From assembly GCA_017425765.1 (NCBI GenBank), contig JAFOXE010000043.1:1-5146 (forward strand): 5,146 nucleotides of DNA. Reading direction: 5' to 3'. Below, in pieces: positions 1 to 5,146 of this stretch. This stretch comes from Paraprevotella sp. (lineage in GTDB: Bacteria > Bacteroidota > Bacteroidia > Bacteroidales > Bacteroidaceae). The notes under the pieces are model-generated. The model had not been told where the DNA came from. It worked only from the letters and a program-made list of their open reading frames with translations, and made no database searches. How positions within the stretch are numbered: the first letter of the stretch is position 1; each line of letters begins with the position of its first letter. The position numbers and the translations under genes are program-made.

Positions 1-27
1 GGATGCATCCGTTCGAGGAGTGCATCC
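1..27. repeat. Short palindrome with a nearby inverted half-copy
   Basis: Positions 1-10 read GGATGCATCC, a perfect 10-bp palindrome. The half-site TGCATCC recurs at 21-27, so GGATGCA (1-7) and TGCATCC (21-27) can form a 7-bp stem around a 13-nt loop. A further GATGCAT lies at 113-119. The element touches the window edge, so it may be the end of something larger, such as a terminator or repeat belonging to a gene outside the window. No T-run follows it on the plus strand. What is seen is only the symmetry; no function can be assigned. Confidence 0.4.
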
Positions 28-85
28 CCCTACGTTGTACACGAATAATGTTCTTTGGTTTCGTCCGTCTGTTTTGGCATTCAGG

Positions 86-184
86 AAGGGGTTAAAAAGA
101 CACCACGGTGTTGATGCATTAAGGCGTACGCCGCGTTTCATCCACACCACGGTGTAGAACCCCTTTACACCACGGTGTCTTTTT
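86..184. repeat. Intergenic repeat cluster: three ACACCACGGTGT copies within an inverted repeat
   Basis: The 12-mer ACACCACGGTGT occurs exactly three times, at 100-111, 144-155 and 167-178. Each copy is itself dyad-like (ACACC, two bases, GGTGT). The outer copies lie in an interrupted inverted repeat: 94-111 is complementary to 167-184 at 16 of 18 positions, the two mismatches being the central AC. A second pair of arms, AAGGGGTT (86-93) and AACCCCTT (158-165), lies in the same block. A plus-strand transcript could fold into a long-range stem ending in five T (180-184), so the block might end transcription from a gene to the left. It could equally be a dispersed intergenic repeat or a set of protein-binding sites. 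No reading frame here looks like a protein. Confidence 0.6.
123..132. repeat. Perfect 10-bp palindrome GGCGTACGCC
   Basis: GGCGTACGCC is identical to its own reverse complement. It lies between the first and second ACACCACGGTGT copies, roughly in the middle of the inverted-repeat block (centre near 128 against a block centre near 139). It could be the tip of a folded structure or a protein-binding site; its GC-rich symmetry is all that is seen. Confidence 0.4.
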
Positions 185-225
185 CGGTGGGTGCAGGGTG
201 TACTTCTGTGGGGTTTGGGAGAGTA

Positions 226-264
226 TAAAAAAACAGCACAATGTAAAGGAAACATTGTGCTGTT
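226..264 (-). terminator. Intrinsic terminator of the ROK kinase gene
   Basis: Positions 232-244 and 252-264 are perfect 13-bp reverse complements around a 7-nt loop (245-251). On the minus strand the hairpin begins 21 nt after the kinase stop codon and is followed directly by a run of T (the plus-strand A-run at 227-233). This is the classic layout of a Rho-independent terminator for leftward transcription. The plus-strand side beyond 264 is not T-rich, so it should work mainly in one direction. It marks the kinase gene as the last gene of its transcript. Confidence 0.9.
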
Positions 265-285
265 GTGTATATAAAAGAAACAGGG

Positions 286-1257
286 TTATTCGATTTCCCA
301 ACCGAGGGCACTGGCGCCTAATACGGCGGCCTTGGCATCGTCGAGTTTAGACACCAACATTTCGGCCTTGCCTTTATAGATGCGGAGTACGTTCTCGTCG
401 TAAGCCTTACGAATAGGTTCCATTAACAAATCGCCGGCTTTGGTCAAACCACCGAAGAAGATGAAGGCTTCGGGACTTGAGAAGGCTGCGAAGTTGGCGC
501 AAGCCTCACCCAACATGCGGCCGGTGAACTCGAAGATGCCTTGTGCAACCTTGTCGCCGGCTTGAGCGGCCAAGGCAACATCCAAAGAAGTAATTTCTTC
601 TACCGGAATCTCGCGCAAGGTGGTGGGCACATCAGAGGTGGTGATTACTTCCTTGGCGGTGCGTGCCACACCGGTAGCCGAGCAATAAGTTTCCAAGCAA
701 CCCTTGCGTCCGCATCCGCAGTCGCGGCCCTTGCCGTCGTTTACAGAGATTACGTGGCCAAGTTCGCCTGCAAAACCATCGCTACCGTACACCAACTGAC
801 CGTTCACCACAATACCGCTACCTACACCGGTGCCGAGGGTAATCATGATGAAGTTCTTCATTCCGCGAGCCACACCGTAGGTCATCTCGCCGATGGCAGC
901 TGCGTTGGCATCGTTGGTAAGTACGACGGGTACGCCCAATCGTTCGCGGAACATGCGTGCCAAAGGTACTTGCTCTTTCCAAGGGAGGTTGGCAGCAAAT
1001 TCAATACAACCGGTGTAATAGTTGCCGTTGGGAGCTCCGATACCCATGGCTTGTATCTTCTCGATACCGCCCACGTTGTCGATAAGGGGTTGTAAAGCTG
1101 CACAACAATTGTCTACATAGTCGTTTACGTCCTTATGTCCTTGTGTCTTAACCGAGGTGCTGGCTACGATGTTTGCATCAGCATCCACAATGCCGAATAC
1201 GGAGTTTGTTCCTCCCAAGTCAAGACCGATTACATAAGGTTTCTTAGTGTTTCCCAT
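286..1257 (-). CDS. ROK-family sugar kinase, probable glucokinase
   Basis: This 323-residue cytosolic protein probably phosphorylates glucose to glucose 6-phosphate with ATP, at the entry to glycolysis. Seen in the translation: the N-terminal phosphate-binding motif DLGGTN (13-18), the catalytic-base motif TNDANAAAIGE (114-124, Asp116), the second nucleotide-binding loop LGTGVGSG (141-148), the ExGH sugar-binding motif (Glu165, His168), the ROK zinc site CGCGRKGC (Cys180, Cys182, Cys187, with His168) followed by Glu189, and the C-terminal FFGG loop (267-270). Length is normal for the family. The ATG at 1257 is preceded by A-rich DNA without a Shine-Dalgarno sequence, as is common in Bacteroidetes, and puts the first motif at the usual distance from the N terminus. 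The gene is monocistronic, with its own promoter near 1305-1312 and a strong terminator at 226-264. ROK kinases also act on fructose, mannose or N-acetylhexosamines, so the substrate is inferred. There is no N-terminal DNA-binding domain, so it is not a ROK repressor. Confidence 0.93.
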   Translation of the reverse strand: MGNTKKPYVIGLDLGGTNSVFGIVDADANIVASTSVKTQGHKDVNDYVDNCCAALQPLIDNVGGIEKIQAMGIGAPNGNYYTGCIEFAANLPWKEQVPLARMFRERLGVPVVLTNDANAAAIGEMTYGVARGMKNFIMITLGTGVGSGIVVNGQLVYGSDGFAGELGHVISVNDGKGRDCGCGRKGCLETYCSATGVARTAKEVITTSDVPTTLREIPVEEITSLDVALAAQAGDKVAQGIFEFTGRMLGEACANFAAFSSPEAFIFFGGLTKAGDLLMEPIRKAYDENVLRIYKGKAEMLVSKLDDAKAAVLGASALGWEIE

Positions 1258-1304
1258 AATTATGTTGCTTTTTTAATTAGTATATTCAAATTCAGATAGC
1301 CTAG

Positions 1305-1336
1305 CAAAGATATGTAAATGAAATCATATTACGAAA
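1305..1336 (-). promoter_or_regulatory. Bacteroidetes-type promoter for the ROK kinase
   Basis: Read on the minus strand, 1312-1305 is TATCTTTG, an exact match to the Bacteroidetes -7 element TAnnTTTG. Twenty bases upstream (1336-1333) lies TTTC, a three-of-four match to the -33 element TTTG at the expected spacing. Transcription would start near 1298-1300, giving a leader of about 40 nt before the ATG at 1257. Start and spacing are inferred from the motif, not measured. Confidence 0.65.
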
Positions 1337-1380
1337 AAAAAGAGAAGAAAATAGTTGTGTAACGAAAAAGCATATACCTT

Positions 1381-1414
1381 TTTAAGGGATTTGAGAAAAA
1401 AATACATACTTTTG
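1381..1414 (+). promoter_or_regulatory. Bacteroidetes-type promoter for the LysE-DUF4924-rfbD operon
   Basis: TACTTTTG at 1407-1414 matches the Bacteroidetes -7 element TAnnTTTG exactly. The -33 element is weak: the best candidate, TTTA at 1381-1384, matches three of four bases with a slightly long spacing of 22. The -7 box ends only seven bases before the ATG at 1422, so the predicted start of transcription falls at or within a few bases of the start codon. No comparable promoter was seen between the three downstream genes. Confidence 0.6.
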
Positions 1415-1421
1415 CACAAGT

Positions 1422-2081
1422 ATGTGGTTAGAACCTGTTAATAGTTTAGATTTAATATTCAAAGGCCTTATTGTGGGCATCGTGGCCTCGGCTCCTATGG
1501 GGCCGGTGGGCGTATTGTGCATTCAACGTACCCTGAACAAGGGTAGATGGTTCGGTTTTGTGACCGGAATAGGGGCCGCTTTTAGTGATATAGTATATGC
1601 CTTTATAACCGGATTCGGCATGAGTTTTGTGGTGGAATTCCTTGAGAATAAGACTAATATGTTCTATCTGCAATTGGTGGGAAGTGTGATGTTGTTTCTC
1701 TTTGGAATGTATACGTTCCGTTGCGATCCGCGTCAATCGTTGCGCCCGAAACCCAAAAAACGAGGCACGTTGGTGCATAATATGGTAACCGGATTTTTGG
1801 TTACGTTCTCTAATCCCCTCATCATATTTTTGTTTGTGGCACTCTTTGCACGTTTTGCTTTTGTGGTGCCCGATAATCCCATTCCGCAAATGTTGGGTTA
1901 CATAGCGGTGTTCTTTGGTGCATTGATATGGTGGTTTGTACTTACTTATGCCGTTAATAAAGTGCGCACACGATTTGATGTGCACGGCATCTGGGTGCTG
2001 AACCGAATCATCGGAGTGGTGGTGATGGTGGTGGCTGTGTTTGGTTTTATCATTACCCTTACGGGCTTGTCAATCTATTAG
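1422..2081 (+). CDS. LysE/RhtB-family membrane transporter
   Basis: This 219-residue inner-membrane protein belongs to the LysE superfamily, whose characterised members export amino acids and related small molecules. The substrate here cannot be told from sequence. Six hydrophobic segments are visible at roughly 11-34, 44-71, 80-99, 120-149, 155-177 and 188-215. Family hallmarks are present: a Gly/Pro-rich motif at the end of the first helix (Pro25, Gly27, Pro28), GIGAAFSDIVY in the second (49-59, Asp56), and TFSNPLIIF in the fourth (128-136, Asn131-Pro132). A basic loop (100-114, rich in Arg and Lys) follows the third helix. ATG 1422 is the only sensible start, because the next in-frame start (GTG, Val18) would cut the first helix. 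It is the first gene of a tight operon, with DUF4924 starting 4 nt after its stop. The promoter lies almost on the start codon. Confidence 0.88.
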   Translation: MWLEPVNSLDLIFKGLIVGIVASAPMGPVGVLCIQRTLNKGRWFGFVTGIGAAFSDIVYAFITGFGMSFVVEFLENKTNMFYLQLVGSVMLFLFGMYTFRCDPRQSLRPKPKKRGTLVHNMVTGFLVTFSNPLIIFLFVALFARFAFVVPDNPIPQMLGYIAVFFGALIWWFVLTYAVNKVRTRFDVHGIWVLNRIIGVVVMVVAVFGFIITLTGLSIY

Positions 2082-2085
2082 GCTC

Positions 2086-2628
2086 ATGTTTATAGGAAAG
2101 GAACTAAAAAAGAATAACATTGCCGAATACTTGCTGTATATGTGGCAGGTGGAGGACTTGATTCGTGCCTACGATGGGGATATTGATCGTTTGCGTGAAG
2201 GTTATTTGAAGAAATTTAACTTGGATGAACCACAAGAACGTGAACAGGAACAATGGTATGCCGACCGCATTGATATGATGCGTCAGGAAGGTGTGATGCA
2301 AAGCGGGCATCTGCAAGTGAACAAAAATGTGGAACAAACACTTTCGGAATTGCACTTAATGATTCTGAAAAGTGGAAAGTATCCGTTCTATACGGCGGCC
2401 TATTACAAAACATTGCCTTATATCGTGGAATTGCGCAGTCGTAGTGGTAAGAAGGAGGTGACCGAGGTGGAAACTTGTTTCGATGCATTGTATGGCGTGA
2501 TGATGTTGCGCTTGCAAGGAAAACCCGTACATCACGACACCGTGGTGGCTATGCAAGAAATCACGAAGTTGATGGGTATGTTGGCCGATTATTATAAGAA
2601 GGATAAGGCCGGAGAGTTGGAGTTCTAA
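2086..2628 (+). CDS. DUF4924-family protein, function unknown
   Basis: I recognise this 180-residue protein as a DUF4924-type protein, a family known from Bacteroidetes and without an assigned role. It is soluble-looking, rich in charged residues and probably mostly helical. It has no signal peptide, membrane segment or recognisable catalytic motif. The N-terminal part (about 10-28, NIAEYLLYMWQVEDLIRAY) is the most family-like stretch; a His-His pair lies near residues 148-149. I chose ATG 2086 because it follows the transporter stop by 4 nt and gives the family-like MFIGKELKK start. A TTG at 2041 would overlap the transporter and add 15 unrelated residues. The 4-nt gap suggests translational coupling to the transporter, and rfbD follows after 18 nt. 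Shared transcription is the only hint to function. Confidence 0.82.
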   Translation: MFIGKELKKNNIAEYLLYMWQVEDLIRAYDGDIDRLREGYLKKFNLDEPQEREQEQWYADRIDMMRQEGVMQSGHLQVNKNVEQTLSELHLMILKSGKYPFYTAAYYKTLPYIVELRSRSGKKEVTEVETCFDALYGVMMLRLQGKPVHHDTVVAMQEITKLMGMLADYYKKDKAGELEF

Positions 2629-2646
2629 TCATTGTACGAAGAAACG

Positions 2647-3510
2647 ATGAAGAATATATTGATTACAGGATGTAACGGACAATTGGGCCGTGAGATGCAA
2701 AGTCTTTCGGCAAAGTATCCTAACTACACCTATTTCTTTACGGATGTAGCTGAGTTGGACATTACCAACGAGGAGGCGATAAACGCATTTGTAGAAGAAC
2801 ACAAGATTGATTGCGTGGTGAATTGTGCAGCCTATACAGCGGTGGATAAAGCCGAGAGCGACGATAGTTTGTGCGATTTACTGAACCATGTGGCACCGGG
2901 TTATCTGGCACGTGCCGTGGCTCGTAGAGGAGGAAGCATGGTGCATGTGTCCACCGACTATGTATTTGACGGACGTCATTTCACACCCTATAAAGAAGAG
3001 GAACCTACTTGTCCTGCCTCGGTATATGGACGTACAAAGTTGCAAGGTGAGGAAGAGGTGCAACACGGTTGTGCACAAAGTATGATTGTGCGTACGGCGT
3101 GGCTATATTCGGTGCATGGAAACAATTTTGTGAAGACAATGTTGCGATTGGGCCGTGAGAAGGAGCGCCTAGGCGTGATTTTCGATCAGGTGGGCACACC
3201 GACGTATGCCCGTGACCTTGCAGCAGCCATCTTCGTAGCTATAGAACAAGGGATTGTGCCGGGAGTGTACCATTTCAGCAACGAAGGCGTAATCTCATGG
3301 TACGACTTTACGCGAGCCATTCATCGTATAGCCGGCATCACAGGATGCGACGTGCAGCCTTTGCACACCGAAGAGTACCCCACGGCAGCGGCACGACCCC
3401 ATTACAGCGTGTTGGACAAGACGAAGATAAAGAAAACGTATGGAATACGGATTCCTTATTGGGAGGACTCGTTGAAAGAGTGCATACAACTATTGGAACA
3501 AGAAAATTAA
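2647..3510 (+). CDS. rfbD: dTDP-4-dehydrorhamnose reductase (RmlD)
   Basis: This 287-residue cytosolic enzyme catalyses the last step of dTDP-L-rhamnose synthesis, the NAD(P)H-dependent reduction of dTDP-4-dehydro-L-rhamnose. The product supplies rhamnose for surface polysaccharide. It is a short-chain dehydrogenase of the RmlD type. Visible motifs are the Rossmann loop TGCNGQLG (7-14), [12 protein letters not shown] (59-70), STDYVFDG (102-109, with Thr103), and the catalytic YGRTK (Tyr127, Lys131). The C-terminal half carries the substrate-domain pattern [13 protein letters not shown] (about 181-193) and an [11 protein letters not shown] stretch (about 252-262). Length matches the family. 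I chose ATG 2647 over a TTG at 2632 because MKNILITG is the normal start. It lies apart from the rfbA, rfbB and rfbC genes expected elsewhere in the genome and is the last gene of the LysE-DUF4924-rfbD set. Confidence 0.95.
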   Translation: MKNILITGCNGQLGREMQSLSAKYPNYTYFFTDVAELDITNEEAINAFVEEHKIDCVVNCAAYTAVDKAESDDSLCDLLNHVAPGYLARAVARRGGSMVHVSTDYVFDGRHFTPYKEEEPTCPASVYGRTKLQGEEEVQHGCAQSMIVRTAWLYSVHGNNFVKTMLRLGREKERLGVIFDQVGTPTYARDLAAAIFVAIEQGIVPGVYHFSNEGVISWYDFTRAIHRIAGITGCDVQPLHTEEYPTAAARPHYSVLDKTKIKKTYGIRIPYWEDSLKECIQLLEQEN

Positions 3511-3517
3511 GCGCTAT

Positions 3518-3536
3518 CTCTGCACGCAAGGCAGAG
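3518..3536 (+). other. Small hairpin after rfbD
   Basis: CTCTGC (3518-3523) and GCAGAG (3531-3536) can form a 6-bp stem with a 7-nt loop, starting 7 nt after the rfbD stop codon. An A-run, not a T-run, follows on the plus strand, so it is not a standard intrinsic terminator for the operon. It may stabilise the 3' end of the mRNA or be chance. Confidence 0.35.
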
Positions 3537-3552
3537 GAATAAAAAACATACA

Positions 3553-3587
3553 AGCGGAAGAAACGGATGTTGTCATCCGTTTTCGCT
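3553..3587 (+). terminator. Probable terminator of the LysE-DUF4924-rfbD operon
   Basis: AAACGGATG (3561-3569) and CATCCGTTT (3574-3582) form a perfect 9-bp stem with the tetraloop TTGT. An outer AGCG/CGCT pair (3553-3556 and 3584-3587) can extend it across an unpaired stretch. Only four T follow the GC-rich part (3580-3583), and three of them are in the stem, so the U-tract is poor and termination may be partial. It sits between rfbD and prfC, 36 nt before the prfC start. Confidence 0.5.
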
Positions 3588-3622
3588 ATTATATAATAAG
3601 GTATATAAAAAATCATTCGGAA

Positions 3623-5146
3623 ATGAACGAAATAGAAAGAAGAAGAACTTTTGCCATCATCTCGCACCCCGACGCCGGTAAAACAACATTGACGGAAAAA
3701 CTATTGTTGTTCGGAGGACAAATTCAAGTGGCCGGTGCAGTGAAAAGCAACAAGATAAAGAAAACTGCCACCAGCGACTGGATGGAAATAGAAAAACAAC
3801 GTGGTATCTCTGTAACCACCTCGGTGATGGAGTTTGACTACGATGATTATAAGGTGAACATCCTGGATACTCCGGGTCACCAAGACTTTGCGGAGGATAC
3901 GTTCCGTACGCTTACGGCGGTGGATAGTGCCATCATCGTGGTGGACAGCGCAAAAGGTGTGGAAAACCAGACACGCAAGCTGATGACGGTGTGCCGTATG
4001 CGTAAAACTCCGGTAATCATTTTTATCAATAAGATGGACCGTGAGGGAAAGGACCCGTTTGATTTGTTGGACGAGTTGGAACAAGAACTTCAAATCAGTG
4101 TGCGTCCGTTGAGTTGGCCTATCAACCAGGGACAACGTTTTAAGGGTGTGTACAATATTTATGAAGATAGTCTTGACTTGTTCACCCCGGACAAACAGAA
4201 AGTAACAGAAAAAGTTCGTGTGGACATCCACAGCGAACAATTAGACGAAGAGGTTGGCACACAAGATGCAGAGAAACTTCGTTCTGACTTGGAATTGGTG
4301 GATGGAGTTTATCCCGAGTTTTCGGTTGAAGATTATCTGAATGCGTCGGTGGCACCGGTATTCTTTGGCTCGGCGTTGAACAACTTCGGTGTAAAGGAAT
4401 TGCTGGATTGTTTTGTGAAAATTGCACCCAGCCCGCGTCCTACGCAAGCAGAAGAACGTATGGTGAAACCGGAAGAAAATAAGTTTAGCGGCTTTATCTT
4501 TAAGATTACTGCCAACATCGACCCAAACCATCGTTCATGTATCGCTTTTTGCAAGGTATGCTCCGGAAAATTTGTGCGCAACGCTCCGTATCTTCATGTA
4601 CGTCAAAATAAAACGATGCGTTTTTCTTCGCCTACTCAGTTTATGGCACAAAAGAAGAGTACCATTGATGAGGCCTATCCGGGTGACATCGTAGGATTGC
4701 CGGATAACGGTGTGTTCAAGATTGGTGATACATTGACCGAGGGTGAAGTGATGCACTTCAGAGGTTTGCCCAGTTTCTCGCCCGAGATGTTTAAGTATAT
4801 AGAAAATGCAGATCCGATGAAGACCAAACAGTTGGCAAAAGGTATTGAACAACTTATGGACGAGGGCGTAGCTCAGTTGTTTGTAAACCAATTCAATGGT
4901 CGTAAGATTATCGGTACGGTGGGACAACTTCAGTTTGAGGTAATACAGTATCGATTGGAAAATGAGTATAACGCGAAGTGCCGTTGGGAGCCTATAAGTT
5001 TGTATAAGGCATGCTGGATTGAGAGCGACGATCCTGCACAATTGGAGGCTTTCAAGAAACGTAAGTACCAATATATGGCGAAAGATCGTGACGGTCGTGA
5101 TGTGTTCTTGGCAGATAGTAACTATGTGTTGCAGATGGCACAAAAC
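3623..5146 (+). CDS. prfC: Peptide chain release factor 3, partial at the window end
   Basis: RF3 is a translational GTPase that removes RF1 and RF2 from the ribosome after peptide release. The frame is open for 508 codons to the last base with no stop; family members are about 525 residues, so roughly 15-20 C-terminal residues lie outside the window. The G domain shows all the key motifs: P-loop SHPDAGKTT (14-22), switch I RGISVTTS (60-67), DTPGHQDF (82-89) and NKMD (136-139). A beta-barrel domain begins near residue 290 (GFIFKI), and the RF3-type third domain includes GQLQFEV (434-440). [12 protein letters not shown] (52-63) and HPDAG in the P-loop (HVDHG in EF-G) distinguish it from EF-G and LepA. 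ATG 3623 puts the P-loop at the family position. It lies 112 nt after rfbD; no clear TAnnTTTG promoter was seen in the gap. Confidence 0.96.
   Translation, partial: MNEIERRRTFAIISHPDAGKTTLTEKLLLFGGQIQVAGAVKSNKIKKTATSDWMEIEKQRGISVTTSVMEFDYDDYKVNILDTPGHQDFAEDTFRTLTAVDSAIIVVDSAKGVENQTRKLMTVCRMRKTPVIIFINKMDREGKDPFDLLDELEQELQISVRPLSWPINQGQRFKGVYNIYEDSLDLFTPDKQKVTEKVRVDIHSEQLDEEVGTQDAEKLRSDLELVDGVYPEFSVEDYLNASVAPVFFGSALNNFGVKELLDCFVKIAPSPRPTQAEERMVKPEENKFSGFIFKITANIDPNHRSCIAFCKVCSGKFVRNAPYLHVRQNKTMRFSSPTQFMAQKKSTIDEAYPGDIVGLPDNGVFKIGDTLTEGEVMHFRGLPSFSPEMFKYIENADPMKTKQLAKGIEQLMDEGVAQLFVNQFNGRKIIGTVGQLQFEVIQYRLENEYNAKCRWEPISLYKACWIESDDPAQLEAFKKRKYQYMAKDRDGRDVFLADSNYVLQMAQN

Noticed and set aside
100..178. 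Possible CRISPR array made of the three 12-mers
   Set aside because: The repeats are too short, the gaps are unequal (32 and 11 bp), there are only three copies, and no cas gene is nearby.
119..301. 60-codon minus-strand open frame overlapping the end of the kinase gene
   Set aside because: It runs through the kinase terminator and the repeat block, overlaps the kinase 3' end, and its translation looks like no protein family.
541..1095. 184-codon plus-strand open frame inside the kinase gene
   Set aside because: It is antisense to a gene with full ROK motifs, and its translation shows no recognisable domain.
1452..1985. 177-codon minus-strand open frame opposite the LysE-family gene
   Set aside because: It is antisense to a well-supported membrane protein; its His-rich, low-similarity translation is typical of a shadow frame.
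2041..2085. Upstream TTG start for the DUF4924 gene
   Set aside because: It would overlap the transporter by 41 bases and add residues with no family resemblance; the ATG at 2086 fits both spacing and family start.
2632..2646. Upstream TTG start for rfbD
   Set aside because: It adds five residues ahead of the standard MKNILITG start; the ATG at 2647 is far more likely.
3701..5143. Several minus-strand open frames across the right end
   Set aside because: All are antisense to prfC, whose frame is open for 508 codons with every GTPase motif in place; none of the antisense translations resembles a protein.
5130..5146. Apparent truncation of prfC
   Set aside because: The frame is still open at the last base and only about 15-20 residues are missing, so this is the window edge and not a broken gene.

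Overview
The window looks like a piece of a Bacteroidales chromosome (Bacteroides, Prevotella or a close relative). Four things suggest this. A DUF4924-type protein, a family I know from Bacteroidetes, is present. The start codons lack Shine-Dalgarno sequences and are preceded by A-rich DNA. Two good matches to the Bacteroidetes -7 promoter element TAnnTTTG lie in the one divergent intergenic region. The proteins closely resemble Bacteroides-type versions of their families. It reads as ordinary core chromosome: no transposase, phage, CRISPR, tRNA or rRNA gene was seen.

Layout. Positions 1-221 have no credible gene but are rich in short repeats: three exact copies of ACACCACGGTGT, two of them the cores of an 18-base inverted repeat, plus two perfect 10-bp palindromes. 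A strong intrinsic terminator (226-264) then closes a leftward gene for a ROK-family sugar kinase, probably glucokinase (286-1257, minus). A 164-bp divergent intergenic region (1258-1421) carries a promoter for each side. To the right, three plus-strand genes are packed closely: a LysE-family membrane exporter (1422-2081), a DUF4924 protein of unknown function (2086-2628) and rfbD, dTDP-4-dehydrorhamnose reductase (2647-3510). A 112-bp gap with two hairpins follows. The window ends inside prfC, peptide chain release factor 3 (3623 to beyond 5146), which lacks only about 15-20 C-terminal residues because the window stops there.

How the genes relate. The kinase feeds hexose into central metabolism and is transcribed alone. 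The LysE-DUF4924-rfbD set probably forms one transcript: gaps are 4 and 18 nt and the only clear promoter lies directly before the first gene. Their functions (small-molecule export, unknown, sugar-nucleotide synthesis for surface polysaccharide) do not form an obvious pathway. prfC acts in translation termination and may have its own promoter or be reached by read-through.

I found no convincing new multi-gene system. The points most worth a second look are the repeat cluster at the left edge and the position of the LysE-operon promoter, which predicts an mRNA with almost no leader.
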